A stretch of DNA of 64,000 bases, from contig NC_014217.1 of NCBI RefSeq assembly GCF_000092925.1, positions 3,720,001-3,784,000 on the forward strand, written 5' to 3'. The number at the start of each line of letters is the position of its first letter. The stretch's first letter is position 1. This DNA comes from Ancylobacter novellus DSM 506 (lineage in GTDB: Bacteria; Pseudomonadota; Alphaproteobacteria; Rhizobiales; Xanthobacteraceae). The notes under the pieces are model-generated. The model did not search any database, had not been told where the DNA came from, and saw only the letters and a program-made list of their open reading frames with translations. A program made the position numbers and the translations under genes. Positions 46,546 to 55,700 of this stretch are shown piece after piece.

Positions 46546-47019
46546 TCAGAATCCGAGCGGGCCGGTGACGAGCGGCGTGCCGATCACCTTGGCGAAGAAG
46601 AAGTGGCAGAGGACGACCGTGCCGGCCGAGACCAGCACCAGCCGCAGCAGGAAGAAGCGGCCGCGGCGGTGGGATTCCTCGGTGACGTAGCCGATGCCGA
46701 CCATGACGGCGAAGGCGGCGAGCCCCATGCCGGTCAGCGGCGCGAGATAGACGAACAGCACGATGGCGCCGGTCACCGCGGCAATCGCCAGCATGACCAC
46801 CGGATCGATCCGTCCGGCGAGCCGCATGCGGCCGGAAAGGTCGCGCAGCAGCAGCGCCGCCGCGAGGATCGTCATCATCAGCCCGGCGAGGATCGGGAAG
46901 AAGCCGGGACCGGGAATGCCATTCTGGTAGAGGCCGTAGTTCCACGCGCCCCAGGTGATGAACAGGCCGAGGCCGAGCAGCACCAGGGTGAAGGCGCGGT
47001 CGAGCAGGGCGGTTCCCAT
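46546..47019 (-). CDS. Tripartite tricarboxylate transporter, TctB family small permease
   Basis: This 157-residue protein has four predicted membrane helices and no strong motifs, as is usual for TctB. It sits between tctC and tctA on the same strand with 34-64 base spacers. It is required with TctA for transport in studied systems. Confidence 0.87.
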   Translation of the reverse strand: MGTALLDRAFTLVLLGLGLFITWGAWNYGLYQNGIPGPGFFPILAGLMMTILAAALLLRDLSGRMRLAGRIDPVVMLAIAAVTGAIVLFVYLAPLTGMGLAAFAVMVGIGYVTEESHRRGRFFLLRLVLVSAGTVVLCHFFFAKVIGTPLVTGPLGF

Positions 47020-47083
47020 GCCATCCCTCCTTTTGGCAGGGCGGGGCCGGCATTTGGTGCCGGCCCGCTGTGTCGGGACAGGG

Positions 47084-48076
47084 CTACTTGATCAGCCCGA
47101 GGGAGGTCATGAGCGTCTTGTAGTCGGCGTTGCGCTTGTCCATCTCGGCCTGGAAGTCCTTGCCGGCGAGATAGAGCGGCACCGCGTCGAAGCGCTGGAG
47201 ATAGTTGGTCTTCCAGAGGTCGCTGTCGAGCGCCTGCTTGATGATGCCGGCCCAGTAGGCCACCACCTCGTCCGGCACGTCCTTCGGCATGACGAAGCCG
47301 CGCAGCTGGGTGATGGTCACGTCATAGCCGCTCTCGCGGAAGGTCGGCACGTCCGGCAGCGCCGGGATGCGCTCCTTGGTGCTCACCCCGATGGCGCGCA
47401 CCTTGCCGTCCTTGATCATCGGCAGCACTTCGCTGGGATTGCCGAACTGCACCTGGATGTGGCCGCCGAGCAGCGCGGTGACCACCTCGCCGTCGCCGCC
47501 GAAGGGCACGATGTCGGCCTTGATGCCCATCGCGGTCTCCAGGCTCTTCGCCAGCAGCGCCGGGTCGGAGACGATACCGGTGGTGCCAGAGACGATGCGG
47601 CGGGCCTTCTTCACGTCCGCGAGCGTCTTGAAGGGCGAATCCGCCTTCACCACCATGATGTACGGGTCTTCGGAGACCGCCGCGAGCGGCTTGAAGTCCT
47701 TGTAGGTGACCGGGCTCTGGCCGAGCAGCGGCGTGGTGAAGAAGCTCACGCCGATATTGGCCCAGAGATAGGGGTCTTCGGTGCGCTTGGCGGCATAGGT
47801 GTAGCCGACGGCGCCGCTGCCGCCGGTGCGGTTCTCGACCAGGAAGTTGGACTTGGTCAGCTTCAGCTTGGTGATGGTGTCGGCAAGCACGCGGGTGATG
47901 ATGTCGCTGCCGCCGCCGGCCGAGCTGGTAACGACGATGGTGACGTCGCGCTCGGGCTCGAAGGCCTTGGCGGCAGGACTCCAGCCAACGGTGGCAGCCA
48001 GAAGCGCCAGCGAGGCCACCAGGCCGGCGCGAACCGGCGCGGAACGACGGGTCCTTGTCGATCGAATTGTCGGCAT
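47084..48076 (-). CDS. Tripartite tricarboxylate transporter, TctC-type binding protein
   Basis: This 330-residue periplasmic protein has a signal peptide ending near SPAAKAFEPERDV and the family's early VVTSSAGGGSDIITR motif and late SVALPxY-like region (KRNADYKTLMTSLGLIK). It belongs to the Bug/TctC superfamily of carboxylate binders. ATG 48076 follows GGGAGGAGA. It is divergent from the GntR gene and heads the tctCBA operon. Linkage to the PdxA-like catabolic operon suggests that the cargo is a carboxylated compound degraded there. Confidence 0.92.
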   Translation of the reverse strand: MPTIRSTRTRRSAPVRAGLVASLALLAATVGWSPAAKAFEPERDVTIVVTSSAGGGSDIITRVLADTITKLKLTKSNFLVENRTGGSGAVGYTYAAKRTEDPYLWANIGVSFFTTPLLGQSPVTYKDFKPLAAVSEDPYIMVVKADSPFKTLADVKKARRIVSGTTGIVSDPALLAKSLETAMGIKADIVPFGGDGEVVTALLGGHIQVQFGNPSEVLPMIKDGKVRAIGVSTKERIPALPDVPTFRESGYDVTITQLRGFVMPKDVPDEVVAYWAGIIKQALDSDLWKTNYLQRFDAVPLYLAGKDFQAEMDKRNADYKTLMTSLGLIK

Positions 48077-48408
48077 TCTCTCCTCCCTTTGAATCAAACT
48101 GGCCGCCGGTGCCGCTCAGGAGCCCGCAACCGGGGCCTTATTGGGATGCGCCAACGCGCTCTCCGGGCGCTAACCAAACGCCGGCCAGTCATATTGTCAA
48201 CACATAATTTTCGGCTAACCCTGTCGGTAAATGACCCTATACACGTTGAAAATACTGGATTTTACGCTCTTGTCGCGCTGTCACGGATTCTTCGCAGGAC
48301 CGAATTCAGACGCGAGATGACGCGCTTCCGCATCCAATTGCCGACATCTTGGCATTATTGTTGACACTGAGGTCCGCTTGGGCAAGTTTGGCGGCCGAGG
48401 AGCGACAC
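48077..48408. promoter_or_regulatory. Divergent control region between tctCBA and the GntR gene
   Basis: A 332-base gap with no gene. TGTCAACA (48195-48202) and its exact complement-inverse TGTTGACA (48359-48366) lie about 165 bases apart, one near each promoter. The TGT-n2-ACA form suits a GntR/FadR-type operator. The middle is AT-rich. Confidence 0.45.
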
Positions 48409-49125
48409 ATGCCCAATCCCCAGATGCTCTATGACGCCGAAGCCGCCACCGCCTCGTCGATCGCGGACAAGATCTATCGCGAGCTCGAGAACACGATCAT
48501 CGACGGCGGGCTGGAGCCGGGCGACCGCATCAACGAGAAGGCGCTCGCCGACCAGCGCGGCATCAGCCGCGGCCCGGTGCGCGAGGCCTGCCGCCGGCTG
48601 GAGGAAGCCGGACTCGTCGAATTCAAGGCCAATCGCGGCTTCTTCGTGCGCGTGCTCGACCTGCAGGACGTGCTGGAGATCTACGACGTCCGCGCCGCGC
48701 TGTTCTCCCATGCCGGGCGCATCCTGGCGCGGCGCATAAACCGCGAGCAGATCGCCGAGCTGGCGGACATGCATGTGCAGATGGAGGCCGCGGTGGCGGC
48801 GGGCGAGGCGGATCAGTTCTACGTGCTGAACCGGCGCTTCCACTCGCGCATCATGGCGTTCACCCGCAACAAGCACCTCGCCAGCATCTATGAGAGCCTC
48901 GACCGCGAGCTGCACATCTGGCGCAAGCGCGCCCTCATCCTCGACGGCAATGTGCGGGCGTCGTCGGCCGAGCACGCGCTGATCCTCGAAGTGTTGAGGA
49001 ACGGCAATCCCTCGCGCATCGCCGAGGTGCTGCGCGACCACAGCCTCGCCGGGCGCAACCGGCTGCTGCGCACCATGCCGGAGCAGATCGCCCGCTTCGA
49101 GGGCGTCTGGGACCACGAGGACTGA
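48409..49125 (+). CDS. GntR family regulator with FCD domain
   Basis: This 238-residue regulator has a winged helix at about residues 15-80 (INEKALADQRGISRGPVREA) and an all-helical FCD ligand domain with the metal-type residues D and H in EIYDVRAALFSHAGR and NRRFHSRIMAF. ATG 48409 follows GGAG. It is divergent from tctCBA and 74 bases ahead of the PdxA-like gene, so it probably controls both in response to the transported carboxylate. Confidence 0.9.
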   Translation: MPNPQMLYDAEAATASSIADKIYRELENTIIDGGLEPGDRINEKALADQRGISRGPVREACRRLEEAGLVEFKANRGFFVRVLDLQDVLEIYDVRAALFSHAGRILARRINREQIAELADMHVQMEAAVAAGEADQFYVLNRRFHSRIMAFTRNKHLASIYESLDRELHIWRKRALILDGNVRASSAEHALILEVLRNGNPSRIAEVLRDHSLAGRNRLLRTMPEQIARFEGVWDHED

Positions 49126-49198
49126 CGTCGCGAGGATTGGTGCCGTGTCATCGGCGTCGCTGCCTCGACAGGAAAACATCCAAGGAAAGAGTCGGAAC

Positions 49199-50203
49199 AT
49201 GCGTACCCAGGACGGCAAGCCCATCGTCGCGATCTCGAACGGCGACCCGAGCGGCATCGGCCCGGAGATCGCCCTCAAGGCGATGGCCAGCGAGGAAGTC
49301 CGGCGGGCCGCCGCGCCGATCATCGTTGGCAGCCCCGAGGTGTATGAGCGCGACCTGAAGCTGGCGGGCGCGCCGCTGGAGATCCGGCTGCTCGCCAGCC
49401 CTTCCGAGGCCACCGGCGCGCCGGGCACGGTGGAGATCCTGCCCTTCGACAGGCTCGACCTGTCGCAGTGCCCGCGCGGCGAGGTCTCGGCCGAGGCCGG
49501 CCGCTACAGCGGCGCCAGCATCGCCCACGCCATCAGCTTGGGCATGGCCGGCGAGGCCCACGCCGTCGTCGTCTCGCCGAACAACAAGCGGGCGATGAAG
49601 GACGGCGGCCACGAGCACACCGGCTTCGAGGAGATCTCGCGCCACTACACCGGCGCCGGGCGCTCGATCCAGATCCTCATGGGCCGGAAATACAACCTCG
49701 CCCGCGTCACCAACCATGTACCGCTGCGCCAGGTCGCCGATATCTGCACCCGCGAGCGCGTGCTCACGCAGATCAGGGTGCTGAAGGACAGCCTCGCCAT
49801 GGTCGGCCTGCCCGATCCGGTGATCGGCGTGTCCGGCCTCAACCCGCATAATGGCGAGCACGGGCTGATGGGCACCGAGGAGATGACCGATATCGGCCCG
49901 GCCTGCGACGATGCCCGCGCCGAGGGCATCAAGGTGATCGGCCCGATCCCGGCCGACACGGTGTTCGTCGACATCGACAAGCTCGGCCTCGACATCGTGC
50001 TGTCGATGTATCACGACCACGGCAATTCCGGCATCAAGATCCTGGAGTTCGGCCATCTCGTGAACTTCATCGGCGGCCTGCCGATCCCGGTCTTCACCGT
50101 CTCGCACGGCACCGCCTTCGACATCGCCGGCAAGGGCATCGCCGGCTCCACCAATATGGAGCTGTCGATTATCGCGGCGGCCAAGAGCATGCGGGCGCTG
50201 TGA
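49199..50203 (+). CDS. PdxA-family 4-hydroxy acid phosphate dehydrogenase-like enzyme
   Basis: This 334-residue enzyme belongs to the PdxA superfamily. The DPSGIGPEIALKA motif near residue 17 and zinc-site histidines in GGHEHTGFEE and MYHDHGNSGIK are conserved. The family oxidises a hydroxyl next to a carbon that is then decarboxylated, on 4-phosphohydroxy-L-threonine or related acids, and includes catabolic paralogues (PdxA2 for threonate 4-phosphate; TphB for a terephthalate diol). It is linked to carboxylate uptake genes, so a catabolic role is likelier than vitamin B6 synthesis. Confidence 0.88.
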   Translation: MRTQDGKPIVAISNGDPSGIGPEIALKAMASEEVRRAAAPIIVGSPEVYERDLKLAGAPLEIRLLASPSEATGAPGTVEILPFDRLDLSQCPRGEVSAEAGRYSGASIAHAISLGMAGEAHAVVVSPNNKRAMKDGGHEHTGFEEISRHYTGAGRSIQILMGRKYNLARVTNHVPLRQVADICTRERVLTQIRVLKDSLAMVGLPDPVIGVSGLNPHNGEHGLMGTEEMTDIGPACDDARAEGIKVIGPIPADTVFVDIDKLGLDIVLSMYHDHGNSGIKILEFGHLVNFIGGLPIPVFTVSHGTAFDIAGKGIAGSTNMELSIIAAAKSMRAL

Positions 50204-50207
50204 GCCG

Positions 50208-51152
50208 ATGCTGCGCATAGGAGAGCGTATCTTCGGCGCCGGCGTCGTGCATGTGGCGGCCTACGCCACCACCCCGCACGACCCGCTGGTAACCACCGAG
50301 CGGCTACTGCGGGATGCGAACCTGCAGGGCGTCGAGGGCGCCTGGGCGCTGGATGCCGACGGCATGGCCGCCCTGCGCGACAGTTTCGCCTGGTCCGGCG
50401 TCGACGCGGTGATGGTGGTCGGCGGCGTCATGCGCCGCAAGGGCATCGACCCCAGCGCGGACGATCCGGCGACGCGCGCCGCCGCCGTGGCGGAGCTGAA
50501 GACGCTCGTGGAGACCGCCGCCGGCCTCGGTTGCCGGATGATGCTGCTCTGCTCCGGCCCGGACACGGCGCCGGAGGAGCGCGCCGCCGCCATCGACCGG
50601 CTCGCCGGCGTGCTGGAGGAATTGTGCGCCCATGCGGTCGCGGTGCGGCCGCACGATCCGCTCTGGCTGACCTTCGAGCATTTCGACCGCGAGCTCGATC
50701 AGAAGCGCCTGCTCGGCCCGACGGTCGAAGCCACCGCGCTGGTCAAGCGCGTGCGCCGCACGCACGCCAATATCGGCCTCACCCTCGACCTCAGCCACAT
50801 CGTGCAGCTCGGCGAGGACATTGCCGGGGCGGTGGCGGCGGCGCGCGAGGTGACGATCCATGCCCATGTCGCCAATTGCGGCCTCGACCGCGCGGTGCCG
50901 GCAACCTTCGGCGATTCCCATTGCCGCTTCGGCGCGCCGGGCGGCGCGGTCGGCGTCGACGACGTCGTGACCTTCCTCGACGCGCTGGTGCGCAACGGCT
51001 ATGGCACCCGCACGCTGCCCACGAGCCTGCCGCTGATCAGCATCGAGATGAAGACGCCGGAAGGCGAGACGCCGGAACTCGCCATTGCCGGTGGGCTGCG
51101 CATGCTGCACCGTGCGGCCGCCATCGCCGACGCCGCGCTCCGACGGCCATAG
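50208..51152 (+). CDS. Xylose isomerase-like TIM-barrel protein
   Basis: This 314-residue protein has the sugar isomerase/epimerase fold. Possible metal residues are seen in WLTFEHFDRE (Glu), GLTLDLSHIVQLG (Asp/His), IHAHVANCG (His) and ISIEMKTPEG (Glu). It starts four bases after the PdxA-like gene. Its place between a dehydrogenase and an Asp/Glu racemase-like gene suggests it handles a hydroxy-acid intermediate. Confidence 0.8.
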   Translation: MLRIGERIFGAGVVHVAAYATTPHDPLVTTERLLRDANLQGVEGAWALDADGMAALRDSFAWSGVDAVMVVGGVMRRKGIDPSADDPATRAAAVAELKTLVETAAGLGCRMMLLCSGPDTAPEERAAAIDRLAGVLEELCAHAVAVRPHDPLWLTFEHFDRELDQKRLLGPTVEATALVKRVRRTHANIGLTLDLSHIVQLGEDIAGAVAAAREVTIHAHVANCGLDRAVPATFGDSHCRFGAPGGAVGVDDVVTFLDALVRNGYGTRTLPTSLPLISIEMKTPEGETPELAIAGGLRMLHRAAAIADAALRRP

Positions 51153-51165
51153 ACTGGGGAACACC

Positions 51166-51834
51166 ATGGCGCCGAGAATTGCCCTGATCCACGCTGTGGA
51201 AGTCGCCATCGCGCCGATCACCTCCGCCTTCGCCCGGCTCTGGCCGGAGGCCCGCTGCACCAATCTGTTCGACGACAGCCTCTCGCCCGACCGCGCCGCC
51301 GAGGGCGAGGGCGATCTCACCCCGCGCATGACGAAGCGCATCAACATGCTGGCGGACTATGCCGCGCTCACGGGCGCGGACGGCATTCTCTTCACCTGCT
51401 CGGCCTTCGGGCCGGCGATCGAGGAGGCGGCGCGCCGCCTGCCCATCCCCGTGCTGAAGCCGAACGAGGCGATGTTCGACCAGGCCCTCGCCGCCGGAAG
51501 GCGCATCGGCATGCTCGCCACCTTCGGCCCGGCGGTGGCGACCATGGAGGCCGAGTTCCGCGAGGCGGCGCAGGCCGCCCGCTCGGATGCGGAGCTGGAG
51601 ACGGTGCTGGTCGCAGGCGCCATGGACGCGCTGAAGGGCGGCGACGCGGAGACGCATAATCGGCTGGTGGCCGAGGCCGCGCCGAAGCTGCGCCATTGCG
51701 ATGCGGTGCTGCTCGCGCATTTCTCCACCTCCCGCGCCAAGGCGGCGGTCGAGGACGCGCTCGGCTGGGAGGTGCTGACCAGCCCCACCTCGGCCGTTAC
51801 CGCAATTCGTAGCCGGATAAGCAAAGCGACCTGA
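51166..51834 (+). CDS. Aspartate/glutamate racemase family protein
   Basis: This 222-residue protein has the two-domain racemase fold with the paired active-site thiols expected near GILFTCSAFGP (first Cys, about residue 76) and LRHCDAVLLAHFS, where the second Cys position appears shifted. Some relatives are maleate isomerases or arylmalonate decarboxylases rather than racemases. It ends the operon at 51834. Its role is unknown. Confidence 0.78.
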   Translation: MAPRIALIHAVEVAIAPITSAFARLWPEARCTNLFDDSLSPDRAAEGEGDLTPRMTKRINMLADYAALTGADGILFTCSAFGPAIEEAARRLPIPVLKPNEAMFDQALAAGRRIGMLATFGPAVATMEAEFREAAQAARSDAELETVLVAGAMDALKGGDAETHNRLVAEAAPKLRHCDAVLLAHFSTSRAKAAVEDALGWEVLTSPTSAVTAIRSRISKAT

Positions 51835-51941
51835 TCGCCTTTGCCGGCCGGCACGGCGCTCACGCCGCAGGCCGTCGCCCTTCCCTCCGGCCGCCAAATG
51901 GCCTAAGCGCGCGGCAACTCCCTCTCGGAATTCTCGCGCGC

Positions 51942-53564
<1,623 letters not shown>

Positions 53565-53570
53565 GGCTCC

Positions 53571-53604
53571 CCGGAGGGAACCCAAGCGGGTACGCTCCGG
53601 TTTT
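53571..53604 (+). terminator. Hairpin after the ABC-F gene
   Basis: CCGGAG (53571-53576) pairs with CTCCGG (53595-53600), with an inner ACCC/GGGT pair, then TTTT. It follows the ABC-F stop by six bases. The same bases overlap a GGAAC...GGTT promoter-like element. Confidence 0.5.
53577..53602 (+). promoter_or_regulatory. EcfG-like promoter, one mismatch
   Basis: GGAAC (53577-53581), 17 bases, then GGTT (53599-53602) differs from the EcfG consensus only at the first base of CGTT. It lies 48 bases before ATG 53650 and overlaps the hairpin at 53571-53604. Confidence 0.45.
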
Positions 53605-53649
53605 CTCATCTGGGCAGCGCCGGGCTGCCCATGGTGCGGAGGGGAGCCG

Positions 53650-53937
53650 ATGAACACCGCCAATCTGCAGATGGAAGGCACGCTGCTCGCGCTCGCGGCG
53701 CTGTGCGAGGCGCTCAAGCGCAAGGGCATGCTGAACGGCGAGGAGATCGCCGAGGCGCTCGTTTGCGCCGAGAAGGGCGCCTCCGCGCGCTCCTCCGGCC
53801 TGAGCGAGGCCAATGTGGAAGCGATCCGCTTCCCCATCCGCTTCCTGCGCCACGCCATGCAGCGCGACGGCGAGGCGCTCGACTACGCCGCCATCGTCGC
53901 CGGGGTCGGGCGCTCGCGCGAGCGCGCCGAATTCTAG
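53650..53937 (+). CDS. Small conserved hypothetical protein
   Basis: This 95-residue mostly helical protein (MEGTLLALAALCEALKRKGM, then EIAEALVCAEKGASA) has no signal peptide or membrane helix. GGAGGGGAG precedes the ATG. A near-consensus EcfG promoter lies just upstream, so a stress role is plausible. I do not recognise the family. It is followed by the GH13 gene at 54027 on the same strand. Confidence 0.7.
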   Translation: MNTANLQMEGTLLALAALCEALKRKGMLNGEEIAEALVCAEKGASARSSGLSEANVEAIRFPIRFLRHAMQRDGEALDYAAIVAGVGRSRERAEF

Positions 53938-53961
53938 CCGGGAACGACGCGCAAAGCCGCT

Positions 53962-54017
53962 TCTCGCTGGAACGCCCTCACGCCGAGCGCGTTGCGCTCT
54001 CGTTCCTTCCAGCGAGA
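53962..54017 (+). repeat. Large inverted repeat in the GH13 leader
   Basis: TCTCGCTGGAA (53962-53972) is the exact inverse complement of TTCCAGCGAGA (54007-54017). An inner GAGCGC/GCGCTC hairpin (53985-53990 / 53994-53999) sits between the arms. The right arm covers the GCGAGAG stretch that should serve as ribosome site for the GTG at 54027. Confidence 0.7.
53969..53993 (+). promoter_or_regulatory. EcfG-type general stress promoter, 16-base spacer
   Basis: GGAAC (53969-53973), 16 bases, then CGTT (53990-53993) matches the EcfG consensus. It lies 34 bases before the GTG start of the GH13 gene and inside the inverted repeat at 53962-54017. Confidence 0.6.
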
Positions 54018-54026
54018 GCCTCCTGC

Positions 54027-55691
54027 GTGATCCCCGACCTCTGGTACAAGAACGCGATCGTCTACTGCCTCTCGGTCGAGAGCTTCATGGATTCGAACGG
54101 CGACGGGGTCGGCGATTTCCGCGGCCTGATGCGCCGGCTCGACTATCTGCACGGCCTGGGCGTCACCGCCATCTGGCTGATGCCGTTCCAGGTCTCGCCC
54201 GGGCACGACGACGGCTACGACGTCGCCGACTATTACGGCGTCGACCCGCGCTACGGCACGCTCGGCGATTTCGTCGAATTCACCCATGCCGCCAAGCAGC
54301 GCGGCATGCGGGTGCTGATCGACCTCGTGATCAACCACACCTCCGACCAGCATCCCTGGTTCAAATCCGCCCGCTCCGACCCCAGCTCGCCCTATCGCGA
54401 CTGGTATGTCTGGTCGAAGAAGAAGCCCAAGAACGCGCATGAGGGCATGGTCTTCCCCGGCGTGCAGAAGGCGACCTGGACCTATGACAGCGTCGCCAAG
54501 GCCTACTACTTCCACCGCTTCTATGAATTCCAGCCCGACCTCAACACCGCCAATCCGGAGGTGCAGTCGGAGATCCTGCGCATCATGGGGTTCTGGCTGC
54601 AGCTCGGCGTGTCGGGCTTCCGCATGGACGCCGCGCCCTTCGTGATCGCCGAGAAGGGCCCGCATGTCGACGGCAAGCCGATCGAGCACTTCAACATGCT
54701 CAGGGTCTTCCGCGAGTTCCTGCAGTGGCGCTGCGGCGACAGCATCATTCTCGCCGAGGCGAACATCCTGCCCGCCGACGACAAGAAATATTTCGGCGTC
54801 GACGGCGACCGGATGCACATGATGTTCAACTTCCAGGTCAACCAGACGCTGTTCTACGCGCTGGCCAGCGCCGATACACGGCCGCTGACGAAGGCCCTGA
54901 AGGCGACGCGGCCGGACTATGCCACGGCGCAGTGGGGCATCTTCCTGCGCAACCACGACGAGCTCGACCTCGGCCGGCTGTCCGAGCGCCAACGGCAGCA
55001 GGCGTTCGACGCCTTCGGGCCGGAGAAGTCGATGCAGCTCTATGACCGCGGCATACGAAGGCGGCTGGCGCCGATGCTGCAGAACGACCGCCGCCGGCTG
55101 GAGGTCGCCTACAGCCTGATGCTGTCGCTGCCCGGCACGCCGGTGCTGCGCTATGGCGACGAGATCGGCATGGGCGACGATCTCGATTTGCCCGAGCGCT
55201 ACTGCGCGCGCACGCCGATGCAATGGTCGAACGAGAAGCATGGCGGCTTCAGCCAGGCCAGGAAGACGATCCTGCCGGTGATCTCCGAGGGCAGCTACGG
55301 CTATCAGGAGGTGAACGTCGCCGAGCAGCGGCGCGACCCGGACTCGCTGCTCAACTGGATGGAGCGGATGATCCGTACCCGCCAGGAGACGCCGGAGATC
55401 GGCTGGGGCGATTTCGACATCGTCGACGTCGGCAACAAGGCGGTGCTGTGCCTGCGCTACACATGGCGCAACAACGTCGTGGTGCTGCTGCACAACTTCC
55501 ACCCCGAAGGGGCGAGCATCAGCTTCCGGGCCCGCCCGCCCAATGGCGAGCCGGACCAGCTGGTCAACCTGCTGTCCGACGACCACAGCGAGGCTGACGG
55601 CAAGGGCCGCCACCACATCACGCTGGAGCCCTATGGCTATCGCTGGTTCCGCGTCGGCAGCCTCGACTACGCCATCCGCCGCTCGGAGTAG
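54027..55691 (+). CDS. GH13 alpha-glucan/trehalose enzyme (TreS-like)
   Basis: This 554-residue glycoside hydrolase family 13 protein has D201 (SGFRMDAAPF) as nucleophile, E244 (IILAEANILP) as acid/base and D311 (LRNHDELDL) as transition-state stabiliser. The N-terminal YKNAIVYCLSVESFMDSNGD resembles trehalose synthase-type enzymes, and the C-terminal beta domain is present. GTG 54027 is used. It likely interconverts or hydrolyses alpha-glucosides linked to trehalose or glycogen. An EcfG-type promoter fits osmotic or general stress control. Confidence 0.87.
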   Translation: MIPDLWYKNAIVYCLSVESFMDSNGDGVGDFRGLMRRLDYLHGLGVTAIWLMPFQVSPGHDDGYDVADYYGVDPRYGTLGDFVEFTHAAKQRGMRVLIDLVINHTSDQHPWFKSARSDPSSPYRDWYVWSKKKPKNAHEGMVFPGVQKATWTYDSVAKAYYFHRFYEFQPDLNTANPEVQSEILRIMGFWLQLGVSGFRMDAAPFVIAEKGPHVDGKPIEHFNMLRVFREFLQWRCGDSIILAEANILPADDKKYFGVDGDRMHMMFNFQVNQTLFYALASADTRPLTKALKATRPDYATAQWGIFLRNHDELDLGRLSERQRQQAFDAFGPEKSMQLYDRGIRRRLAPMLQNDRRRLEVAYSLMLSLPGTPVLRYGDEIGMGDDLDLPERYCARTPMQWSNEKHGGFSQARKTILPVISEGSYGYQEVNVAEQRRDPDSLLNWMERMIRTRQETPEIGWGDFDIVDVGNKAVLCLRYTWRNNVVVLLHNFHPEGASISFRARPPNGEPDQLVNLLSDDHSEADGKGRHHITLEPYGYRWFRVGSLDYAIRRSE

Positions 55692-55700
55692 AAGGCCCGC

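Noticed and set aside
53571..53604. Treating the hairpin after the ABC-F gene as only a terminator
   Set aside because: The same bases contain GGAAC-N17-GGTT, so terminator and promoter readings were both kept at reduced confidence.
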